Of a stretch of DNA of 11,132 nt, positions 6,182 to 11,132 are shown one piece after another; within the stretch, counting starts at the first letter, position 1, and the number at the start of each line of letters is the position of its first letter. Below the pieces are notes generated by a model. That model worked only from the letters and a program-made list of their open reading frames with translations. It had not been told where the DNA came from and ran no database searches. The stretch lies in assembly GCA_039888615.1 (NCBI GenBank), contig JBDQQS010000037.1; one strand, 5' to 3'. The DNA is from Flavimaribacter sp039888615. GTDB lineage: Bacteria > Pseudomonadota > Alphaproteobacteria > Rhizobiales > Rhizobiaceae. Position numbers and translations under genes: made by a program.

Positions 6182-7475
6182 TTTTTCGATTGGCCTCTTC
6201 GGCATCGTAGCGCTTTTCGTATTGATGGTCTTGCGCATGCCAGTTGGGATGGCGATGCTGACCGTGGGCTTCTTCGGCACGTGGATGCTGAATGGCTTCC
6301 GTTCGGCGAACGCCTTAATGGTTACGGAGACATTCTCTCAGGTATCCAACTACTCGTTGACCGTCATCCCTCTATTTATATTGATGGGCAATATAGCTTC
6401 GGTAGCCGGCTTCAGCCGTGGGCTCTACGAAGCGGCTTTTGCATGGGTGGGGCGACTCCCTGGAGGTCTTGCTTCGGCTTCAGTCCTTGGGTGTGCGGCG
6501 TTCTCCGCCGTCAGTGGCTCATCGGTGGCGACTGCGGTTACCATTGGACGTGTCGCACTGCCAGAGATGGCGCGTTTCAACTATTCCAGCGGGCTCGCAA
6601 CGGGTGCGATTGCTGCCGGTGGCACCCTTGGTTTCCTTATCCCACCATCAACCGGCTTTGTTATCTACGCCATTCTCACCGAACAAAGCATTGGCCAATT
6701 GTTCATGTCGGGTATTCTCCCCGGTCTCTTGCTTGCAGGCTTGTTCATTCTCACGGTCACCCTCATCTCGCTTCGAAATCCAGAAGCGGGACCGCGCGGA
6801 GCTCATGTTCCGCTAAAGGAACGTATGGCTGCCACACTCCGTGCGGCGCCCCTGCTAACGGTAATCATAGTATCAATTGGGGGTATTTATCTTGGTGTAT
6901 TCACGCCAGTCGAAGCCGCCGGCATCGGCGCGGGACTGGTCCTTATCTTGGCTCTATTTACGCGGAAGCTGACTCCGTCAACCGCTTGGCGAGCGGTTAG
7001 CGACACGGTCAGCACTACAGCCATGCTGTACCTGATCATTATAGGCGCAGCAGTCCTCAATCCGTTTCTATCGATGACACAATTGCCGTCGATGTTGGGC
7101 GAAGCAATGACGTCTTCTGGTCTCGGCCCCTATGGCGTGCTGTTTCTTGTCGTTGTTGCCTATCTGATTTTGGGGATGTTCATGGACGGGTTAGCAATGC
7201 TGGTCGTGACTGTTCCCATCTTCTACCCCATCATGATGTCGATGGGCTTTGATCCGATCTGGTTTGGTGTTGTAGCCGTTATCATGATTGAGATGGGTAT
7301 GATCACGCCTCCTGTCGGCATGAATGTATTTGTCGTGAAAAGTATTGCCGGTGATGTGCCCATGGCCACGATTTTTCGCGGCGTCCTGCCATTCTGGTTT
7401 GCAATGGGGTTCTGTCTGCTTTTGCTCGTACTTTTCCCCCAAATTGCATTGTTTATACCCCAGGCGATGTTCTGA
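6174..7475 (+). CDS. dctM: TRAP transporter large membrane subunit, DctM family
   Basis: The 433-residue permease of the tripartite system, with about twelve hydrophobic segments. Typical motifs are LRMPVGMAM near the N-terminus, SGSSVATAVTIGRVALPEM, IPPSTGFVIYAILTEQSIG, GVFTPVEAAGIGA, GMFMDGLAMLVVTVPIFYP and the C-terminal EMGMITPPVGMNVFVVK. Length and motif order match intact DctM proteins. The ATG at 6174 overlaps the dctQ stop by 8 bp (ATGACTGA), the same geometry as the dctP-dctQ junction; an in-frame ATG at 6144 lies inside dctQ and is less likely. It is the last gene of the rightward unit, and a strong hairpin follows 16 bp after its stop. Confidence 0.93.
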   Translation: MTDFSIGLFGIVALFVLMVLRMPVGMAMLTVGFFGTWMLNGFRSANALMVTETFSQVSNYSLTVIPLFILMGNIASVAGFSRGLYEAAFAWVGRLPGGLASASVLGCAAFSAVSGSSVATAVTIGRVALPEMARFNYSSGLATGAIAAGGTLGFLIPPSTGFVIYAILTEQSIGQLFMSGILPGLLLAGLFILTVTLISLRNPEAGPRGAHVPLKERMAATLRAAPLLTVIIVSIGGIYLGVFTPVEAAGIGAGLVLILALFTRKLTPSTAWRAVSDTVSTTAMLYLIIIGAAVLNPFLSMTQLPSMLGEAMTSSGLGPYGVLFLVVVAYLILGMFMDGLAMLVVTVPIFYPIMMSMGFDPIWFGVVAVIMIEMGMITPPVGMNVFVVKSIAGDVPMATIFRGVLPFWFAMGFCLLLLVLFPQIALFIPQAMF

Positions 7476-7491
7476 CTTTTTCAGCGAAATA

Positions 7492-7534
7492 CAAGTGTCC
7501 CGGCCAACTGCGCAGCGGTTGGCCCGGACACTTG
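7492..7534. terminator. Long hairpin between convergent dctM and iclR, probable bidirectional terminator
   Basis: CAAGTGTCCCGGCCAAC (7492-7508) is complementary to GTTGGCCCGGACACTTG (7518-7534) at 16 of 17 positions, with a 9-base loop TGCGCAGCG. The GC-rich stem is placed between two genes facing each other. Reading rightward there is no T-tract after it. Reading leftward it is followed by tatttcgctgaaaaagtc, also without a clean T-run, so termination may be imperfect or Rho-assisted. Confidence 0.65.
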
Positions 7535-7537
7535 CCT

Positions 7538-7792
7538 CTACCTCCTGTTCCACCCCAATGAACGAGACATTTCAGCTGCGGCCTCTTGTACATGAATGGT
7601 GCAGAAGGTCAGTTTCTCCTCCTTAAGACGGCTGGCAGGTCCAACGATTCCGAGCGACGCCACCACTTTGTGGGTCTGGTCACGAATCGGTGCTCCAACC
7701 GCATTCACACCTGGTAAGTAGCCGCCAAGATCGACAGCATAGCCTAAACGCCGAATGTCCTGGAGTTCAGCTCTCAATATCTCAGAATCAAC
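7538..7792 (-). pseudogene. IclR-family regulator, C-terminal part (separated by IS66)
   Basis: This is the 3' part of the regulator whose 5' part is at 10458-10993. It encodes the end of the IclR effector-binding domain: SEILRAELQDIRRLGYAVD, GYLPGVNAVGAPIRD and KVVASLGIVGPASRL are hallmark IclR sequences, ending LGWNRR. The open frame seems to extend right to 7879, but those residues come from the insertion sequence. Joining 10993-10458 to 7784-7538 gives 783 nt, an unbroken frame of 260 codons plus stop, with the seam reading ETIVDS-EILRAEL. A separate product from this fragment would lack DNA binding. Confidence 0.9.
7785..7792. repeat. Left target-site duplication (GAATCAAC) of the IS66 element
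   Basis: Exact 8-bp match with 10458-10465, the duplication length known for IS66 elements. It lies within the iclR reading frame. Confidence 0.93.
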
Positions 7793-7839
7793 GTAAGCGA
7801 CGTCCACGTCCCATTCGCAAAGATTTGGAGGGACGGATT

Positions 7840-7887
7840 GCAACGCGTTGGCGCAACGGACTGCAAATCCGTTGATCAACGCGTTGC
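7840..7887. repeat. Nested inverted repeat in the 3' non-coding end of IS66
   Basis: Outer arms GCAACGCGTTG (7840-7850) and CAACGCGTTGC (7877-7887) are exact complements; each contains the palindrome CAACGCGTTG. Inner arms AACGGA (7855-7860) and TCCGTT (7868-7873) enclose CTGCAAA. It lies between the tnpC stop and the left end, so it could end tnp transcription or act as a transposition-related structure. No T-tract follows on the tnp strand. Confidence 0.6.
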
Positions 7888-7927
7888 AAATCGTTGAGGT
7901 CGCGACTGTGGCGGCAGCTGCGGAGAA

Positions 7928-9553
7928 TTAGGAGGTGCGGGCGAACGACCAGGGCAAGAGTTCGTCGATCCGCGACTGCGGGTGACCGGTTGCGATCGCT
8001 TCGAGGGTCGCTTTCATCCAGGCGTAGGGCTCCACGCTGTTGATCTTGCAGGTGGCGATGAGCGAAGCTATGCGGGCCCATGAACGGCCACCTTCGTCGT
8101 GACCTGCAAATAGACTATTTTTGCGCGTCAGAGTCAGCGGTCTGATTTGATTTTCGACGGGGTTAGTGTCCATCTCAACGCGGCCATCGTCGAGAAACAA
8201 AGTGAGGCCAGCCCAATGGTTCAGCAGATAGGCGATCGCCTTGCCCATCTCGCTGCCCGGCGACAGGCGGGCGGCTTGCTCGCGCAGGAATCTCTCGAGT
8301 TCGGCGACGAGCGGCCGTGATCGCTCGTTGCGCGCCTTTTGTCGGATCGCGGCGTCGGAGCCACGGATCTCCTTCTCGATTGCATAGAGCGCGGCGATGC
8401 GCGCGAGGACGGCTTCGGCGATGGGTGAGCCGGCCTTCGGAGTCGCGGCAATGATCTCGCGCCTGGAGTGGGACCAGCATGCGGCCAGCCGCAGCGGCGC
8501 GCCGCCTTGACGCTCGAGTCGTGCGAGCCTGTGATAGCCCTGGTATCCATCGACCTGAAGGATGCCGTCGAAGCCGTCGAGGATATGCTCGGCATGTTTG
8601 CCACTGCGTCCTGGCGCGTAGTGGTAGACCACGATTGGTGGATCAGCGCCGCCGTGGCCGCGATCGTCGCGCAGGACAGCCCACAGATAGCCGGTCTTGG
8701 TTCGACCCCGGCCCGGATCGAGCACGGGCGCCCTGGTCTCGTCCATGAACAAGCGGCCCGATTGCTTCATCACGACGCTCATGCGCTCGATCAACGGCGC
8801 GAGGTGGAAGGCGACCGTTCCCATCCAATCCGCCAGAACGGCACGATCGATGAGGATGCCATGCCGGGCCAGAACCTGGGACTGACGATAGAGCGGCATG
8901 TGCTCGCTGAACTTGGCGACCGCCACCTGCGCCAGCATCGCCTCGGTGGGCAGGCCACCCTCCACCAGATGGGCGGGCGCCGGCGCCTGGCGCACGCCAG
9001 CGCATCCTGTCGCGCAGGCGTAGCGCGGTCGCACCGTCTCGACCACGCGATACTGGGCCGGCGTCACGTCGAGGCGTCTGGAGCGATCCTCGCCGATCCG
9101 GACCATCTGGCCGCAGCCGCAGGGACACTCGAGGCTCTCGGGTTCGATCACCTGCTCAATGCGCGGCAGGTGCGCGGGAAAGGCGCGGGCGGCGCGGCTG
9201 GCCCGGCGGCCCGACGGTGCCGCGCCGGTGCGGCGCGCACGATCGTCTTGGCGCTCCTGGACTTCGGCGATGGCGATCTCGATGTCTTCGAGCACCAGCT
9301 GCATCTGATCGGGATTGAACTTCTCCGAGCGTTTGCCGAAGCGTGCGCGCTCGTACTCCTTCACGAGCAGTTCGAGACGGTCGACGATCTGTTTGGACGC
9401 AGCCAGTTCGTTCTCGACATGAAGGCGCGCCGTGCGTTCGTCATCAGCGCGACGACGCTCGGCTGCGAGCATCGCTTCCTGCGCGCTGAAGAGCGCTCGC
9501 AAATCGGCGGGCAGCGCTGCAAGACGGGCGGGATCAATGGCGGACGGTGGCAC
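7928..9553 (-). CDS. tnpC: IS66 transposase TnpC (DDE)
   Basis: The 541-residue transposase. An N-terminal leucine-rich, basic coiled-coil region (about 30-105, with YERARFGKRSEKF) precedes a zinc-binding stretch (CPCGCG at 143-148 and further cysteines at 180 and 184). The catalytic domain follows, with Asp271 (FMDETRAPVLDPG), Asp335 (ILQVDGYQGY) and Glu467 (DTNPVENQIRP). The C-terminus carries the usual SLFAGHDEGGRSWARIASLI and a short tail domain (about 505-541). The length is normal and there is no interruption. It starts about 55 bp after tnpB in the same direction, as in other IS66 elements. Confidence 0.95.
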   Translation of the reverse strand: MPPSAIDPARLAALPADLRALFSAQEAMLAAERRRADDERTARLHVENELAASKQIVDRLELLVKEYERARFGKRSEKFNPDQMQLVLEDIEIAIAEVQERQDDRARRTGAAPSGRRASRAARAFPAHLPRIEQVIEPESLECPCGCGQMVRIGEDRSRRLDVTPAQYRVVETVRPRYACATGCAGVRQAPAPAHLVEGGLPTEAMLAQVAVAKFSEHMPLYRQSQVLARHGILIDRAVLADWMGTVAFHLAPLIERMSVVMKQSGRLFMDETRAPVLDPGRGRTKTGYLWAVLRDDRGHGGADPPIVVYHYAPGRSGKHAEHILDGFDGILQVDGYQGYHRLARLERQGGAPLRLAACWSHSRREIIAATPKAGSPIAEAVLARIAALYAIEKEIRGSDAAIRQKARNERSRPLVAELERFLREQAARLSPGSEMGKAIAYLLNHWAGLTLFLDDGRVEMDTNPVENQIRPLTLTRKNSLFAGHDEGGRSWARIASLIATCKINSVEPYAWMKATLEAIATGHPQSRIDELLPWSFARTS

Positions 9554-9607
9554 ATCCGCAAGCTATCATCCCGAGGCGCCGTGCGAAACAAATCGTCAGC
9601 CCCCGAG

Positions 9608-9964
9608 TCAGTTCGCCGCAGCTGGTGTTGCGACGATCCGTTCGCCCACACGCTTCCAGTTCAGCCCGTCAAACAGCGCTTCGAACTGCACCCGCGTCAG
9701 ATGCATGACGCCGCCGCTGATCTGCGGCCACTCAAAACGGCCAGCGCGACCAAGGCGCTTGTAGATTAGAACGAGGCCCGTGCCGTCCCATAGCAAAATC
9801 TTCAGCCGGTCGGCGCGCTTCGAACGAAAAACCACAATCAGGCCCGAATGCGGATCGAGCCCGAGCGTGTTCTGCACGAGGCCGGCCAGCGCGTCGTGCC
9901 CGCACCGGAAATCGACAGGACGTACAGCAAGCACAATCCGCAGTCCCTGCGCCGGAATGATCAT
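9608..9964 (-). CDS. tnpB: IS66 accessory protein TnpB (IS66 Orf2)
   Basis: A 118-residue protein with the IS66 Orf2 signature: a start resembling IPAQGLRIVLAVRPVDFRCG, then HDALAGLVQNTLGLDPHSG, VFRSKRADRLKILLWDGTG and RAGRFEWP. It is needed for transposition of IS66 elements but its biochemical role is not settled. Its ATG overlaps the tnpA stop in an ATGA (9961-9964), pointing to coupled translation. Confidence 0.95.
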   Translation of the reverse strand: MIIPAQGLRIVLAVRPVDFRCGHDALAGLVQNTLGLDPHSGLIVVFRSKRADRLKILLWDGTGLVLIYKRLGRAGRFEWPQISGGVMHLTRVQFEALFDGLNWKRVGERIVATPAAAN

Positions 9965-10359
9965 GCGCCGCGCTCGATCGCGGTCACGATCTCCGCGATC
10001 CGCACCGCTGACACGTCCGCGTCCAGGCGAACCGAAACCTTGCCAATCGTAATCTCGACAGGCCCCTCGTTCTTGCCTGACGCCGCTGGATCACTCAACT
10101 CGATCGACACGAAATCCGCCGCTTCGTCCGTGACCAATGCGATCCGGCCGGCACGCGCCAATCTGCGCCACGTCGTCAATTGCTGGGCCTTGACACCATA
10201 ACGCCGTGCGACATCACATACGCGGGCGCCAGGCTTCATGGTCTCGAAAACAGCGCGCCCCTTGGTCTCCGCAGACCACAACCGGCCTCCAGAACGGGTA
10301 CGGCGCGCAAGCTTCCCTACAAAACCGTCGGCTTCGGCTTCCTCGCCCGATAGCTCCAT
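9961..10359 (-). CDS. tnpA: IS66 accessory protein TnpA (helix-turn-helix)
   Basis: A 132-residue protein from ATG 10359, which is preceded by an AGGAGGAG purine run about 10 bases upstream; the frame stays open to 10431, but those codons have no good ribosome site. A helix-turn-helix typical of IS66 TnpA and IS3 OrfA proteins is visible (KGRAVFETMKPGARVCDVARRYG followed by VKAQQLTTWRR). The C-terminal half includes VEITIGKVSVRLDADVSAVRIAEIVTAIE, common in IS66 TnpA. It is the first gene of the tnpABC unit; about 100 bp separate it from the right end, enough for a promoter. Confidence 0.9.
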   Translation of the reverse strand: MELSGEEAEADGFVGKLARRTRSGGRLWSAETKGRAVFETMKPGARVCDVARRYGVKAQQLTTWRRLARAGRIALVTDEAADFVSIELSDPAASGKNEGPVEITIGKVSVRLDADVSAVRIAEIVTAIERGA

Positions 10360-10453
10360 CGCCCTCAGTCTCCTCCTGGCTGCCTGAACAACCAAGAATC
10401 GCAGACCACAAACCGAGGGGAAACCCATCAATCAAATGGGGACAAAGCTTCGC

Positions 10454-10993
10454 TTACGAATCAACGATAGTTTCCGATGTGAAGCGCTTGAGGGGTTGCG
10501 AAAGGAGCTGGGACAGTTGCGCCTCTTCTATGAACGCAAGCAGGGCTTTTCCGTTTGCAGAGCAATGCAAAGGGGCACTGCCGCCGACGCGAGAAGCAAC
10601 ACGCATCGGTTCGGTGCTTTCGTTTTTCGCGAGGTAAAGAAGCTCCGAACCGTGCAAGACAGAAAGGGTTACCGTTTCCCCCGTCTTTTCCATCAGAGCC
10701 TTCATGTGGGGCGAGCAAACCTTCACCAGATCTAACTGAGCGAGCTTAGTTCCGGCAAGCCGAACGAGTGCGAGCCCGAGCCGGTATTTTCGAGTCTCAG
10801 GATGCTGCTCAACGAAACCTGAGCTGGCGAGGGTGCGAAGCAGATTGTGAACTGTAGCGCTGTTAATATCGAGTATTCTTCCGATTTCGCGTACCCCAAG
10901 CCATTCAACATCGGTCGTGAATAGCTCAAGTAAGGCAAGCGCTTTTGAGACCGTTTGTACTGTGCCTTGTGGCGAATTGGACTTCTGAGCCAT
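10454..10993 (-). pseudogene. IclR-family regulator, N-terminal part (split by IS66)
   Basis: Codes for the DNA-binding winged helix (about residues 13-75: VQTVSKALALLELFT, VREIGRILDINSATVHNLLRTLASSGFVEQ, RKYRLGLALVRLA). Roughly the first half of the effector domain follows, with the conserved GGSAPLHCSANGKALLAF and LKRFTSETI. Translation stops at 10454-10456, inside the insertion sequence; the native part is 10458-10993. Together with 7538-7792 it forms one 260-residue IclR protein, normal for the family. The ATG at 10993 has GAGAGG three bases upstream. It would have been transcribed toward dctM and is the likely former regulator of the catabolic genes. The truncated 179-residue product could still bind DNA but lacks much of the ligand and oligomerisation domain. 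Confidence 0.93.
10458..10465. repeat. Right target-site duplication (GAATCAAC) of the IS66 element
   Basis: Exact copy of 7785-7792, directly abutting the GTAAGCG-type right end of the element. Confidence 0.93.
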
Positions 10994-11132
10994 AGTCCTC
11001 TCATTCTTGCGAATCGCTGCCTTCCGGTGGTTGTCATATACCAGATCATCTCGATCTCGTGAGTGGTCGACGGATGATGGCCACTATAGTCCTTCCTATC
11101 GGTGAGTCTTGCCAGCCATGCTGCATCCCCTT
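10994..11132. other. Upstream region of the iclR gene, no gene recognised
   Basis: Contains the iclR ribosome site and presumably its promoter. A loose inverted pair AGTGG (11062-11066) and CCACT (11081-11085) is visible but weak. The GAACA core of the pcaH operator does not recur here, so there is no sign of autoregulation through that motif. Confidence 0.35.

Larger units (their letters stand above)
7793..10457 (-). mobile_element. Complete IS66-family insertion sequence, 2665 bp
   Basis: The left end reads GTAAGCGACGTCC inward and the right end, read inward, GTAAGCGAAGCTT; 16 of the first 25 positions agree, including the GTAAGCG tip typical of IS66 elements. An exact 8-bp duplication flanks it. 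Inside, tnpA, tnpB and tnpC lie in the usual order on the minus strand, all uninterrupted, so the element looks intact. The DNA is visibly more GC-rich than the flanking catabolic genes, consistent with separate origin. It splits an iclR gene and is oriented in the same direction as that gene. Confidence 0.95.

Noticed and set aside
6281..7000. 239-codon plus-strand frame inside dctM
   Set aside because: Out-of-frame shadow of dctM. The dctM translation has full DctM motifs, whereas this one has an implausible composition rich in Cys, Trp, Arg and His.
7830..7905. Possible tRNA-Cys gene around the ACGGA-CTGCAAA-TCCGT arm
   Set aside because: No acceptor stem can be formed, the D-stem is at best 3 bp, and there is no proper T-arm. 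Only the anticodon-like hairpin is present.
8468..9769. A 433-codon open frame on the plus strand opposite IS66 tnpC and tnpB
   Set aside because: It lies antisense to two clear IS66 genes in GC-rich DNA, where long shadow frames are expected. Its translation shows no recognisable family pattern.
11062..11085. Inverted pair AGTGG/CCACT upstream of iclR as an operator
   Set aside because: Arms of only five bases and no similarity to the GAACA repeats before pcaH; too likely by chance to call.
1..11132. CRISPR array, integron attC sites, phage genes, toxin-antitoxin pair or defence system
   Set aside because: No spaced identical repeats, integrase, phage structural gene or small paired genes were seen. 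The window is explained by catabolic, transport, regulatory and insertion-sequence genes.

Overview
The window looks like an accessory, catabolic stretch of an alphaproteobacterial genome, probably Rhizobiales-like (Agrobacterium, Rhizobium or Brucella relatives) and possibly plasmid-borne. This is inferred from gene style and from the mix of insertion sequences; no rRNA or housekeeping marker is present to fix the taxon.

Layout from left to right. (1) Positions 1-122 are the 3' end of an ISL3-type insertion sequence whose edge cuts a leftward lysR regulator (to 648). (2) A leftward YeiH/UPF0324 family exporter (724-1770) sits just upstream of lysR. (3) About 460 bp of intergenic DNA ends in a striking operator-like array (2234-2274). 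(4) Rightward pcaH and pcaG encode the beta and alpha subunits of an intradiol ring-cleaving dioxygenase of the protocatechuate 3,4-dioxygenase family. (5) A complete IS5-family element (3603-4535) is inserted exactly at the pcaG stop codon, with the TGA as its target duplication. (6) A rightward TRAP transporter operon follows, dctP-dctQ-dctM (4672-7475), with 8-bp gene overlaps. (7) A long near-perfect hairpin (7492-7534) separates it from a convergent iclR-family regulator. (8) That regulator is split by a complete IS66 element (7793-10457) carrying tnpA, tnpB and tnpC, flanked by an exact 8-bp duplication GAATCAAC. Removing the element and one duplication copy restores a continuous 260-residue reading frame.

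How the genes may work together. The TRAP system would import an organic acid, the dioxygenase would cleave a catechol derived from it, and the IclR protein would control the catabolic genes through the three-repeat site before pcaH. That site has the layout (palindrome plus a direct repeat 10 bp away) known for PcaU/PobR-type IclR regulators. Iron ligands of the dioxygenase are intact, but residues at pocket positions differ from the Pseudomonas protocatechuate enzyme. Together with a YeiH-type exporter proposed for sulfate/sulfite-like anions and its LysR partner, this suggests, as inference only, a substrate such as a sulfonated catechol (4-sulfocatechol), whose breakdown releases sulfite. 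Both regulatory genes are broken by separate insertion sequences, so the remaining genes may now be unregulated, or the region may be decaying.
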